64,000 nt of DNA from Zygnema cylindricum. Taxonomy: Eukaryota; Streptophyta; Zygnematophyceae; Zygnematales; Zygnemataceae. The position numbers and the translations under genes are program-made. The number at the start of each line of letters is the position of its first letter. Positions within the stretch are counted from its first letter, which is position 1. Below, one piece after another: positions 1 to 9,869 of this stretch. The stretch is taken from assembly GCA_037447655.1 (NCBI GenBank), contig JBBHKE010002329.1, positions 64,001 to 128,000 of the forward strand, given 5' to 3'. Below the pieces are notes generated by a model. That model searched no databases and was not told the origin of the DNA. It was given only the letters and a program-made list of their open reading frames with translations.

Positions 1-189
1 TTTCGTACAGAGGCCATCTCTCTCAAACACACGTGTCGTCACACATACGGCGTAGGAAAAACATTGGGCACCTGCCGACAAGTGGGAAGACGAAAAACGA
101 AACCGCATTTTTGTGCGACAACGAAAGATATTTTAGGGTTTCGACACGCCGACAATGTGGCGTACGAACTTTACGAAGTCACAAAAATT

Positions 190-662
190 TAGTGTTGTGT
201 ATCGGCAAAAAAATTATCGCGATAATACCGATACCGATAGTTATCGGTTATCGAACGGTAAGCGGTCCCGGTATATCGATCCGAGACCAACAAATTCCTT
301 ATTGGCGATAACTTAAAAAAAAAGGTAGTATGCATACAATAGTAATATATAATATACTGTATTATATTATTGACTTTATATAGCGTGGTATGACACGTGT
401 AACAGTTTGTTCCGTAATTTGTGTAACGGGATAACGGCGGTTCAGTATGACGGAATAAACCGTACAGCCGTACGGTGCAAACCGTACAAATATCGCCGAT
501 GGTTATCGTTATCGGTGTTATCGCCGATAAACAACCGATATTATTGGTTGTATATCGGCGATAACACCGGTGTCGATATATCGTACCAATATATCAATTA
601 TCGGCAACCCGAAAAAAGGCTCATATCTGTTATCGGCAATTCCTTGCCGATACACAACACTA
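190..662. mobile_element. non-autonomous hAT-type element (TAGTGTTGTGTATCGG family)
   Basis: The element begins TAGTGTTGTGTATCGGC and ends with the inverted form GCCGATACACAACACTA. It is flanked on both sides by the 8-bp target duplication CAAAAATT (182-189 and 663-670). An 8-bp duplication is the hallmark of the hAT superfamily. The 473-bp interior is rich in ATCGGT/CGATA words and has no credible coding frame, so it must have been moved by a transposase made elsewhere. A relative lies at 30126-31335. Confidence 0.85.
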
Positions 663-1103
663 CAAAAATTGTACAGCGCGAGGAGAGAACCGCCTCTAAT
701 GGAAGCCGAGTGGAAGTTTCGCCTCATTTTGTGTACCACTTCATTTGTCACATTGTTTCGTACACGTCTACGTAAGTCTTATTTGCGTTTTCATCCGAAT
801 GCTCTTAAAGTTGTACGGAGAATCCTGGCTAAAAAACAAAGTAACAAGACTAAGTTTCGGTTACATGCGAAAGTACCCTTAGTAACAATGAGGGGTGTCC
901 TTTACTGCGGTGTTGCATAACAAACTGGAACCACAGGGTTCCGGTTTTTGGAACAGGCAGAGTCACGGTTTTACTCTTACTGTCAGTTCGAGTAGAACCC
1001 GCTGATGTTTAGAATACACGTTCTTCTCTACTGATAACGGTGAAACGAACAGGTACCTCCGGTATTTTACTGCACCTCCAGTATTTAGCTGTAGGTACCA
1101 GTA
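663..1103. other. intergenic stretch, no gene seen
   Basis: Between the hAT-type element and the first MITE I see only short chance frames and no recognisable domain, repeat or RNA gene. Confidence 0.6.
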
Positions 1104-1632
1104 CACCGCCAATCGTTATTAGCGTTGTGTACGCTAATTCCGTCCCGCTTTTTTTTTTTTTATTCTCCATTAGTGTAGTTCATTCTATTTTTTTCTTTAT
1201 TCTATTTAGGGTTATTTTCAGTACGTTGTCTCTTAAATAGAGTGGTGTAAGGTCAATGTCAGACCGTACATAAATGTACCTTTATAACTTAAAAAGTACA
1301 ATAAATTAGTTTTAGTAACCGCGGACGCATGAGAATGTGCGTAAAAAAAATCAGGTCGTAAAAAATCCCGTTCCCACATATTCGTCCGACAGCCGCGTTT
1401 CGACCGTGTGAATGTACGATTTGTGTACGATTTGTCAATTTTTGTACGGAGACCTATATTAGTGTAAGCATGTTTGCGACCGACATTTTTTTTTTCAAAG
1501 ATCCAAATTACCATAACCAAACAATTAGAATGTATGATTTTTTCCAAAATTTTCAAATTCTTAAATAGCGTACACCACGGTAATTATTTTTATACGCTAA
1601 AAAAACTTACACGCTAATAACGATTGGCGGTG
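1104..1632. mobile_element. TA-flanked MITE, 529-bp member
   Basis: Terminal inverted repeats of the form CACCGCCAATCGTTATTAGC are flanked by TA on both sides, as expected for Tc1/mariner-type insertion. The interior is AT-rich with GCTAAT and GTACGCTAA words and has no transposase. It is closely related in sequence to the 540-bp copy at 36507-37046, including a shared run of GCGTTTCGACCGTGTG. Confidence 0.85.
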
Positions 1633-1829
1633 TACAGTACAGTAATGTTTCTGTACGTGGTCACGAAGGCATACTTCCAGTATTAGGGTTGCAACACATG
1701 TATCAAAAACATTAGAAATTGATCCGCTGTACGTGTGAAAAAACTAAATTTAACATCCGGCGTAAAAACTTCAGAAAGTTAAAGTCGAAGCGTACTTGCG
1801 ACCAATTTAAGCATGACTACAGTATAGTA

Positions 1830-2046
1830 CACCGTCGATCGTATTTAGCGTGTAGGTTTTTTTTGTCTCTTAAAACATATTTTCTCCGTACATACATGTC
1901 GGTTTATAGATCTGACGGTTGCGATTGAAAGGTTGTATTCTCAGCTTACGAATGGCGGTCTTAAACTGAAAATTGGACAAATGTGTACGGAGATAAGTTG
2001 TTTTCAGTGGCGAAAAAAACATACACGCTAAATACGATCGACGGTG
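1830..2046. mobile_element. TA-flanked MITE, 217-bp class
   Basis: The ends CACCGTCGATCG and CGATCGACGGTG are flanked by TA. Inside is an inverted pair of TTTTCTCCGTACA-like blocks, so a single strand could fold into a long hairpin. Copies of exactly the same length lie at 2440-2656 and 24770-24986. Confidence 0.85.
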
Positions 2047-2439
2047 TAGCGCATTTTCACCTTTACGAATTGACTTGTCATCAAAGCGAACTGACCACAT
2101 GCGTGAATGTTTTTGGTAGAAAGGCAAAAATGTCTAAAGATACAGGAAAATCTCATAGAGGTGCCATAATGTATTTCAACGTTCCGCAATATTCCTCGAG
2201 AAGGGGAAGGCAGATTTCGGCGAAGTCAATGTTTTTAAAATTTTAAATCAAAAGCAATGTTTTGGCTTGATGTCGCTTCGCTATAGCTGTACGAACATAG
2301 TGGTATTTACGCGTGCGAAGCCATTGGACACGTGAGAGTTACTGTTTTTGATACATGTGCTACCACCTTTACTGCTATTTCGATTTTAAGTGTGGGAAAC
2401 CGTCACTCGATTTAGAGTGATAAAATCTACAGTACAGTA

Positions 2440-2656
2440 CACCGTGTATCGCTATTAGTGTTCATATTTTTTTCGCCACTCAAAACATCTTTTCTCCGTA
2501 CACTCTTGTTCGATTTTAAATTTGAGACCGTCAATCGGAGGCTGAGGATCTTAACTTTCAATCGCAACCGTCAGATCTAAGAGCCGACGTCCATGTACGG
2601 AGAAAAGATGTTTTAAGAGACGAAAATATCATTAACACTAATAGCGATTCACGGTG
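2440..2656. mobile_element. TA-flanked MITE, 217-bp class
   Basis: The left end is CACCGTGTATCGCTATTAG and the right end is CTAATAGCGATTCACGGTG, with TA on each side. It has the same 217-bp length and inner TTTTCTCCGTACA inverted blocks as its sisters. It ends about 230 bp upstream of the long open frame that starts at 2884. Confidence 0.85.
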
Positions 2657-2883
2657 TACTGAACCATAATAGAGATGGGGTTTTGTACCGTATACTTTAA
2701 ATGTTAAAATGTCGGTGCTGTACCTCCAAATGTCCACGTCCCAATATGAAATTGGCATATTTCAGACCAATTCCCTTTCTGTTCTCATTTTTTGCCTTAG
2801 CGAGGTAAATTGTTTGCCTTGCATTTGTGCAATAACACATCAATTTTCCCCTATTTTTTGCATTTGAATTTTGTATTTATGCA

Positions 2884-5376
2884 ATGCAGTTAAGCACTTG
2901 TCACGACTCTCACATAAGATATGGCTACTTCAGTTACTTCAATTCAGCTAAAAATATTGCTTTTAAACCATTATCCTTGAACTCGTTAAAACCTTCAGAG
3001 AGGCCTTACTTGCAGAAAATCCCTTTGATTTTTCATACCGAAAATGCTTATTATTCCTGCATCAAAAATGGTTCTTCAAGAAGGTCTGAGCTTAGTTTTT
3101 GTTGCAATTTGGTTCAATGTTTGAGTCCAGTAGAGGCTAATAGGAGGTTGACATGTGGAGGTTTGTCAGGAATCAGAATTGGCCAGAGGATTAGGACAAA
3201 CAATAAATCCAAGTACTTTAAACGGTTAAACTTAGCATGTTCCATTTGCCAAGATGTATCACAGCCATTTGGCACATGGTTTGTCAAAGAGGAATTCATA
3301 ATTAAAAATGAAAGTAAATACTCAAATGGAAGCTTCTATTCACTTTTTCCAAAAAAAAGGAAGCAAATGCCATTTTTCGCTAGCTGCTCAAACTTTTCAA
3401 GTTCTTTTGATTCTACAAACGACAAAATCCAAAGAGAGTCATCTCCATGTATAAGAAATAAATCAGAGAATACTGGCGATTGTGAATTTTCGGCTTCTCC
3501 TTCTTCTACTCCTTTTTCGTCTTCCTCCTCTCCATTGTCAATTTCACAAATTGTGAAAAAACTATGGTCAAAATTTTTATTTGGATTGGTGCTTATTGTC
3601 GCTGCTGGTTCAATTTTGCTTGCCTCTTTTCGTATTTGTAAAGACCTAAAAGTAAAACATGTCTCTCACTTTTCAGCACATTGTTCTTCTAGTACTACTT
3701 CCGCTCCCTCTCACAATGCTGAGGTTTACAATCACACGTCCTCCTTAACCCTGAAAAAGGACTCTAATTACACTTCATTCCGTAGGTCTCGCTCACTCCT
3801 AAAAAACATAGTAAATGATGTTCAACAAGGGAAAAATGCAAAGCATCAATCCCACAATATATTTAAGTCAAGGTCTCTAGTTCATAGTCATCTGTTAGGT
3901 TCCCATGAACACGATTCTTGTCATTTTGAAGCCATTTCTGAAGACTCTCAAGCACCATCTTCCCACTTCCTATTCTCCAGTTCCAATGAAAGTTATAATA
4001 AATATTTGAATTCCTTCATAAAAGTGACAGAATTTAAAAGTCCTTTCTCAGGTTCTGGCTCATTTTATTATGGAAATCTTCTTTCGAAATTAGTACAAAG
4101 CAATCAAGTTGAGACCCCTATCCTTGAAAGACCTAGCATCCCTTTATCTCTCCCTGTATCTTTTCCTCCGTTTTTGTCTTTTCCGATTTTAACTGCCTTT
4201 CCTGATACGATGAAAATGAATGTAAATAAAACGAATACTTATGTGAGTGAACTGGCTCACGTGGACTATGTCCATGGTGGAATGTCAGGTGAAAATAAGA
4301 CAATTTGCACTTCAGTCAATTTTTTTAAGGCGGATAAGTATGCAACAAAAGCTTTTAGCTTGGATTTCGGAGCCCGAGAAATAATAAAAAAAAAAGCAGA
4401 AACCGGTTTGGTGAAGTTTGGACCTCCATTTGACACTCGAAATTGTGAGCAGTCAAATAAAGAAGATATTTATCAGTGGAGGGCTCAATTGAGGAGTTTC
4501 TTGAAACATTTCGAGAATTTCACCCCAGATTCTCTTGCAGGTTACAAAATGTCAGCAACTCTGTTTAATTACCCCTGGTTTAATCGACCCCTTGTTCCAA
4601 CACAAATCCTTACAGAAGAGTTTTTTGTTCCTTCGAACAGCCACATTGTTCCATCTTCAGAAGCCTTAACCGTCAGCAAAAGATTTTTTTTTTTAAGTAT
4701 GAACAGCTGGGAAGATTCTCTTGCCTTAATTCCTTTCCAACTCCCTGTCCAATCCACTGAAACATCCGGAGCATCTACGTTTTTCGATGGGAGCATTCCC
4801 TCACATGGAGTTACAACTTTTGAAACAGAGTTACCCTTCATACCGCATTCGAATAAACCGACAAACGGGGAAAAAATCCGTGCTCTTTTTCACTTATTGA
4901 ATGACAAAAAATGGACCACGGAAAATGAGGTTCGGCAACAAAAAAGGTCCTTTTTTAAGCATTTTTTCACTGGTCAATTAGAGAAAAGGGCGCAGTATTC
5001 TGTTGTGACCGACGAGCTGCATTTAAATTTGGAGCTTCTAGAAAACAAGTCCCGATTGAGATCATCCAGGAAGGAGAGAGAAGGAAGCAACTGTTCCCTG
5101 TTCGAAGTTCAAAATGATAAACTGGATCTTTTTGCAAAGAAAGAAGATGTGAAGCGTTCTTCTTTTCAAGGGAAATCTTTTGAGGGGAAAAATGTTTGCA
5201 AAAGGCCCCAGGGTGAGGCTAGTTTGGTCTCCGCGGATAACTCATTGAAGAAAGTTGCATCTCTTTTAAAGACACGGTATGCAAGGGTTGTCAGTTTTAA
5301 ATTGGAAATTTTCAAGTCAAAAGTTCAGGTCTCAACGTTTCAAAACTCTAAGTTCTCAAGTATGCATCATGATTGA
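2884..5376 (+). CDS. unidentified 830-codon open frame, probable 5' exon of a membrane-anchored protein
   Basis: An uninterrupted frame of 830 codons in AT-rich DNA cannot be chance, so it is coding. I do not recognise the protein. It is rich in Ser, Lys, Asn and Phe. One strong hydrophobic segment at about residues 228-250 (FLFGLVLIVAAGSILLA core) is preceded by a serine run and by basic residues, as in a single-span anchor. No signal peptide is obvious at the first Met, and the start is simply the first ATG of the frame. Exons of a Deg/HtrA protease follow on the same strand, so this may be its long N-terminal part. A donor CAG|GTCTCA at 5328/5329 would end the exon after a whole codon and fit the phase of the next exon. 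AT-rich codon choice differs from the GC-rich exons at 34 and 54 kb. Coding status is fairly sure; membership of the protease gene is inference. Confidence 0.6.
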   Translation: MQLSTCHDSHIRYGYFSYFNSAKNIAFKPLSLNSLKPSERPYLQKIPLIFHTENAYYSCIKNGSSRRSELSFCCNLVQCLSPVEANRRLTCGGLSGIRIGQRIRTNNKSKYFKRLNLACSICQDVSQPFGTWFVKEEFIIKNESKYSNGSFYSLFPKKRKQMPFFASCSNFSSSFDSTNDKIQRESSPCIRNKSENTGDCEFSASPSSTPFSSSSSPLSISQIVKKLWSKFLFGLVLIVAAGSILLASFRICKDLKVKHVSHFSAHCSSSTTSAPSHNAEVYNHTSSLTLKKDSNYTSFRRSRSLLKNIVNDVQQGKNAKHQSHNIFKSRSLVHSHLLGSHEHDSCHFEAISEDSQAPSSHFLFSSSNESYNKYLNSFIKVTEFKSPFSGSGSFYYGNLLSKLVQSNQVETPILERPSIPLSLPVSFPPFLSFPILTAFPDTMKMNVNKTNTYVSELAHVDYVHGGMSGENKTICTSVNFFKADKYATKAFSLDFGAREIIKKKAETGLVKFGPPFDTRNCEQSNKEDIYQWRAQLRSFLKHFENFTPDSLAGYKMSATLFNYPWFNRPLVPTQILTEEFFVPSNSHIVPSSEALTVSKRFFFLSMNSWEDSLALIPFQLPVQSTETSGASTFFDGSIPSHGVTTFETELPFIPHSNKPTNGEKIRALFHLLNDKKWTTENEVRQQKRSFFKHFFTGQLEKRAQYSVVTDELHLNLELLENKSRLRSSRKEREGSNCSLFEVQNDKLDLFAKKEDVKRSSFQGKSFEGKNVCKRPQGEASLVSADNSLKKVASLLKTRYARVVSFKLEIFKSKVQVSTFQNSKFSSMHHD

Positions 5377-6030
5377 ATTTTTGAATTTTCAAGTTAACGT
5401 TTTGAATTTTAGGGCTAAGCTGTTGGTTGTCAATTCTACTATTTTAAATTTTGGGTTCTCAAGTTTTTCAAATCTAACGCGTGCGTTTGTAAATCTATAT
5501 TGAGTATAGATTTTACATCGTCTGTTTATTTTATTTACATTGTGGGTTTATAATAGTAGGTTCTCATCTACATGTTATGAGCTTTTTGTTCTCTAGGCTT
5601 TTTTTGAAGTCTATTGTGTGGCCTTTTGGATTTACATTGTAGTTTTATGGGTTAACATTGTGGGGTATTAACCTAATAGTTTTTTAAAGTTAAATTGTGG
5701 GTTCTACTAATGTTTGTTTACCAAAAATGGTATCCCGGATGTGAAAATCGTATAGTCTGTGGACTTTCTCAACACTCCATATTGGTACTCTTTAATTTTT
5801 GTTTGATGAAAAGCTCCAAAGTTTCTTGAGTTAAATGTTGATTCTCAATCGTATTATGGATGAAAATGCTTTTATTTCCTTTCTCCCTTTCCCTTTTATT
5901 CAAAACACTGAGTTCTAATAATTTGCGGTCGTTATTTGGATATGGGCTCAGTGTGACCGGCTTCGTAAATGAGAGATTCAAAACGACAGTTGATTTTTCG
6001 CTGGACAACAATTTTTTTAATATTTTCCAG
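5377..6030. other. probable intron or spacer, AT-rich
   Basis: This is T-rich sequence between the long open frame and the exon beginning near 6031. It ends in the acceptor-like TATTTTCCAG at 6021-6030. I see no other feature. Confidence 0.4.
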
Positions 6031-6162
6031 CAGAAAAAACGTCCAAAAGGAAATGCTTTTGTGAGATTGGCGATAGAACGAGCTTCTCCGGGAATTGTTC
6101 GTCTCGATGTGGAGAGGTTAGAGGAAATTCTCAGCCCTCAATCTGAACCCGAAGCAAAATAG
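6031..6162 (+). CDS. exon of Deg/HtrA-type protease, start of the protease domain
   Basis: After a good acceptor (TATTTTCCAG), the frame reads KGNAFVRLAIERASPGIVRL followed by DVER. This matches the opening helix and first strand of cyanobacterial-type HtrA/HhoA protease domains, where an F-x-x-A-V-E-x-x-x-P-A-V-V-R-I-D pattern is usual. The same frame stays open upstream to 5860, so the true 5' edge is uncertain. The frame ends at a TAG at 6160; a weak donor at 6117 (GAG|GTTAGA) would end the exon just after the DVE residues. The next expected piece, with the catalytic histidine (TNAHVV type), was not found between 6163 and 8544. Partial or decayed gene. Confidence 0.5.
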   Translation, partial: QKKRPKGNAFVRLAIERASPGIVRLDVERLEEILSPQSEPEAK

Positions 6163-6550
6163 GAATAGAACTAAATCTCGACTGAAACTTACAACCGGAC
6201 TGGACGAGAAATGAACTGTGAACTGAAGCTGTGATCTGCAACTGTAGTGAGGCTAAACTGAATTGAAATTTAACCTTCTCAACCTCAACATTTAGGAATA
6301 AGTAGTTGAGGATAACTTCTTGACTCTTAATACTCAAAGAATTCCTTTTCGATAAAGCTTCATATCGGACTACAATGTGAATGTATCGTATAGTGTAGAC
6401 TATTCTGATTGTTCTCCTAATGCTTTTGGTCATCTTGAAGTACAATATATGTTACCCAAAAACTTTGCTATCTCATAGTTGAAGTAAAGTTATTACGTTT
6501 TGGGAACTATTTTTCCTAAATATTGTGTTATGCGAAAAGTAACAAAAGCT

Positions 6551-6690
6551 TCACCAAATTAGTGTTTATGTTTTTTTGCCACTGAAATCAACTTTTCTTC
6601 GTACAGACGTATCCGATTTCATTTGTGAACCACCATTTGAAAGGTGAGGACCTTACATTTTCATCGCAACTTTCAGAATTATAATCCGAC
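6551..6690. mobile_element. truncated copy of the 217-bp MITE
   Basis: The stretch TTAGTGTTTATGTTTTTTTG, then GCCACTGAAATCAACTTTTC and TTCGTACAGACG, aligns with the left two thirds of the MITE at 2440-2656. Both outer ends are degraded, and no matching right terminus is visible. Confidence 0.6.
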
Positions 6691-7889
6691 AACTGCGCAC
6701 AATGAGAAATGAGGTCAAAGGCCGTAAAGAATATTAAAGTGAATGGCAATACATGTTATAGTGACCGAGAACTGTTCACCTCAAAAAAAGTAAATTTCGA
6801 GCTTGAGACAGGCGTGAAAGGTTCTTGCATATACACATGTATGTATGTATGTATGTATATTTTTACATAAATATGTATTATTATGATTATTATTATATAT
6901 TGTTATACATATATTTGTATTTGTGTATGTGTTTGTGTATGCTAAACGTGTGTGTGTATACGTACACAGATCTCTGTCATTCCCTCTCTCTTGAACCTCA
7001 CAGTTCATATGTACGTGTGTGGACTAATGAGGGCAAAACTTACGTGGCATATCGCTTTCGATTTTTTTTCGTTTTCTCTTATAGTTTTCAAATTTAAAAC
7101 TGTTATTTTAAATGTTTACTGTGTCTTCTGCTCTGTTTCTTACACGCTTTCTTATTTGTTTTATGTTCTGTTCGCCCCTTCAATTAATTCAGGTGTGAAC
7201 ACAAAAGTAATCTCGGTTGCATTATGGGCAAACTTTTTGGTGGAGATTGCGCTGAAGCAAGAGGCCAGTAAGTTCACAGTATACCAAAATTGGGGCAATT
7301 TTTTTGAGCAATTTCTGCAAAAAGTCTTGTGAATTTGTGTCGGAGTTTTCTGCAGAAAATGCACCATTTACCGCATTTACTGTGCCTTATTATGGCTGTT
7401 TCTGCTTTAAGTACAATAAGTACTATCACTACAGTCTCCCACATTTATTGCAAATTTTGTGGGTATTTTTCTGCAACGAGTAAATAATTTACCACGTTTA
7501 ATCTGCTCGGCAATTTCTGCAAATAACATATGCACCCTTTTTCACCTGATTAGTGTGGATTTAGTTAATGCATCATCCGCTATTTGTACAGTCATCAATG
7601 TTCTATGTAACATGCATTTTTTTCGTTTTCTTTTGCTTTTTTGTGTAGATGTGATTGTTCACAGGTCCTCGATTTTTTCATTTTGCAGCAGGAGTCTTTA
7701 TGATGTCTGCTATATGCGAAATGTTAACGATTTTTTTTTTTTAGCTCCTGTTACTTGTGTTACTTCATTTTCGTTTCCTCACCTCGCAGCAGAAACGAGT
7801 AATCAGAGTCATGTTTCCAATAAAATTGCTACTTTGATCCCCTAGCAAGTCTTAAAGCATGCTGTAAAGGTTCGTTTTTTGTAATTACG
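6691..7889. other. intronic or intergenic stretch with TATG/TAT microsatellite
   Basis: A TATG run at 6838-6858 and a TTA/TAT-rich run to about 6930 form a microsatellite. The remainder is T-rich. A short open piece near 7190-7270 is bounded by splice-like sites but matches no family I know, so I do not call it an exon. Confidence 0.5.
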
Positions 7890-8360
7890 GGATTCACATG
7901 ATATGGAATATGAAGTATGGTTTACAGTGCACAGATAATAGAGGATAGAAAATATAGAATAGAGACTAGAGGACAAGGAATAGTGAACCGAGAATCCAGA
8001 ATACAAAATACGAAATACAGAATACGGCATATGAAATACCGAAAATGGGATTACTAATGAGGATGAAGGAAATAAGGAACGTCAGGTACAATCAATACGG
8101 CAACCAGATTAAAAAATGGAGATTACAGAATATGGTTTAAAGTATAGTGACTGTCTGGGACAACATTCAGATTACAAAATATGAAAGCTAAATAGTGAAT
8201 ACTGAGTTAAGGAGTACTAAGTAAGGAATGCGTATAAGGAGTGTAATAAAAGTCAGCAGATAGTGAAGATGTAATAGGGAATATGCAGAATACAGACAAA
8301 ATATGGAATACGAAATACAGAGTACAGCATATGGAATACAGAGTGCGGATTACGGAAAAT
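7890..8360. repeat. degenerate repeat of AATACRRAATAY-like words
   Basis: The region is made of loosely repeated purine-rich words such as AGAATACAAAATACGAAATA and GGAATACGAAATACAGAG. No fixed unit length holds throughout. It looks like an old, scrambled minisatellite inside an intron, similar in style to the arrays at 34320-34620 and 55230-55708. Confidence 0.6.
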
Positions 8361-8544
8361 ACAACAGAAACTATAATTGACTAATTGTATCTGGTATTAG
8401 AGGAAATGTCTTCAGTATGGAAAGGATAAATATTTGATGTGGGAGTAAAAAGGGAAACTTCATGGGCAGTTAGAGAAATAAATGGTGTAGTTTACATAAA
8501 GAATCTTGTGAAACTATCATTTTGTTTTTCTACTTTTTAAACAG

Positions 8545-8622
8545 GTGACTCCTGGAGATGGAACTGGGTGGGAAGCTTCTCTCGTTGGATTAGATGAAGT
8601 TACAGAACTTGCCCTTGTTAAG
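8545..8622 (+). CDS. exon of Deg/HtrA-type protease (around the catalytic acid)
   Basis: A 78-bp exon bounded by TTTTTAAACAG and GTAAAG encodes 26 whole codons with the core GWEASLVGLDEVTELALVK. This is the HtrA strand pattern usually seen as F-x-A-x-V-V-G-x-D-P-x-T-D-L-A-V-V-K. The aspartate of that motif belongs to the catalytic triad and here is glutamate (TELALVK). The phase fits the exon at 9021 exactly, giving K followed by IVYNFGQTLPEVPLG. The identification rests on this joined stretch. Confidence 0.65.
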
Positions 8623-8865
8623 GTAAAGCAAAACTTTCTGAAACCTCTTTCTTTCTGTTTTTTTTTGTCGTTTTCTTTTTCCCAATTTTTAAAGTGTATC
8701 ACTTTCAAAATATGGGCTACACCACCCGTTTTGTTCGTTAGCCAGAAATATTCGCGTGATTTTTTTCAAGGACTGAAGGCTTAGTACTTTTTTGTTAACC
8801 TTATTTTTAGAATCCACACTAATGGTGGTAAAAGCTATATTAGATTTTGGTGATTTATTTTCCAG

Positions 8866-9020
8866 ATTGTTTACAGCTTTGGACAAAAATTCACACTCTT
8901 TAAAGTTAAAAATGTGATTTTTCCTCCAGATTGTCTACAAGATGAAAACCCACACAAAAAGTTAAAAATTGCTGTTCAGGGCTCAAATTCTTATTGGAAG
9001 CAGGGTGGTTTCTCCTCCAG
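8866..9020 (+). repeat. two decoy copies of an exon start upstream of the HtrA exon
   Basis: The junction TCCAG-ATTGTYTACA occurs three times: acceptors end at 8865, 8929 and 9020, with exon-like sequence starting at 8866, 8930 and 9021. Copies 1 and 3 share TTTGGACAAA downstream, and copies 1 and 2 share AAAGTTAAAAAT. Only the third reads on into a conserved protein stretch. The first two are therefore degenerate tandem duplicates of the intron end plus exon start. Confidence 0.75.
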
Positions 9021-9104
9021 ATTGTCTACAACTTTGGACAAACATTGCCCGAGGTCCCCCTCGGAGAAAGCAGAAAGGTGGAACTCGGCGATTGGGTCAT
9101 TGCG
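9021..9104 (+). CDS. exon of Deg/HtrA-type protease (LGDS/GDWVIA region)
   Basis: An 84-bp, 28-codon exon lies between TCTCCTCCAG and GTACGT. It encodes LPEVPLGESRKVELGDWVIA after IVYNFGQT. HtrA proteins of the cyanobacterial HhoA type carry LPxxxLGDSxxLxVGxWxxAIGNP here, so the match is clear. The next exon should begin with V/IGNPxGL and then the catalytic GNSGGP serine. Neither is found in the 3 kb that follow, where exons of a membrane protein appear instead. The protease gene is therefore incomplete in this window: decayed, rearranged or containing a very divergent exon. Confidence 0.65.
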
Positions 9105-9654
9105 GTACGTTTCTTTCCGTTCAATAGTTAGTGTGGATCACCAGCTTCTGGGTTTCATTCGGGGGAACGTTTTGTCAAATAGATTCCTAGATTGATCAAT
9201 ATAGTCTCTCTCTCTCCCCCTCCCTCCCTTCCTCCCTCTCCCTCCCTCCCTCTCTATATGAATGGAGTGGTATGGCTCCCAAAAATGAACTTGGTGAAAA
9301 AATTTCACTCAGTGAATGATACTGCTAAGCTAACGAGTGATATAGAAAATCTATACTAATTTTTGTTTTCTTAACGCAATTTTCTGTTAAGCGCTCAAAG
9401 TCGAACTTTATTAGAATTTGCAACACTAAAATAACCCCCTCGCAATATACTTCTTAACGTTCTGGAAATAATTTCTATTCATATAGCATGTTAAGAATTT
9501 CTGAAAGCTAGTTTAGCGAGAAAGATGATAGTGAAGGCTAGGCAAAGAACTTGTGCAACGATAGGAAAGATGAAACGGAGTAGGGAGGAAGAAATGGTGA
9601 GCCTCATTCTAAACCTGATGTGGTCTCTTGTGAGTTCTCCTATGGCCTTCCAAA
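9105..9654. other. spacer with a short CTCTCC/CCCTCC tract
   Basis: A pyrimidine tract of about 45 bp lies at 9205-9255. The rest is AT-rich with no recognisable feature. Confidence 0.5.
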
Positions 9655-9832
9655 CATCATTACCACCATTCCCATCACCACCATCACCATCATCATCATC
9701 ACCTTCAATCCTCATCATCATCACCATAATCATCCTCACCATCGCCATAATCATCATTGTCATCGTCCATTATCCATCATCATCATCATCATCAACATCA
9801 TCCATCATTATCATCATCGTCTCGATCTCATG
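9655..9832. repeat. CAT/ATC trinucleotide microsatellite
   Basis: Imperfect runs of CATCAT/CACCAT cover about 180 bp. They create artificial Ser-, His- or Ile-rich frames on the plus strand and Asp- or Met-rich frames on the minus strand. I read none of these as genes. Confidence 0.8.
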
Positions 9833-9869
9833 CGAGGTGTCTGCGAGTTACTCTCAATGGAATTTGCAG

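Noticed and set aside
1233-1556. 107-codon minus-strand frame, repeated at 36716-36970
   Set aside because: Both lie inside related MITEs and are not conserved as protein; the likeness is that of the elements.
7190-7332. Possible exon with splice-like borders between the HtrA exons
   Set aside because: None of its frames resembles the missing catalytic-histidine segment of HtrA.
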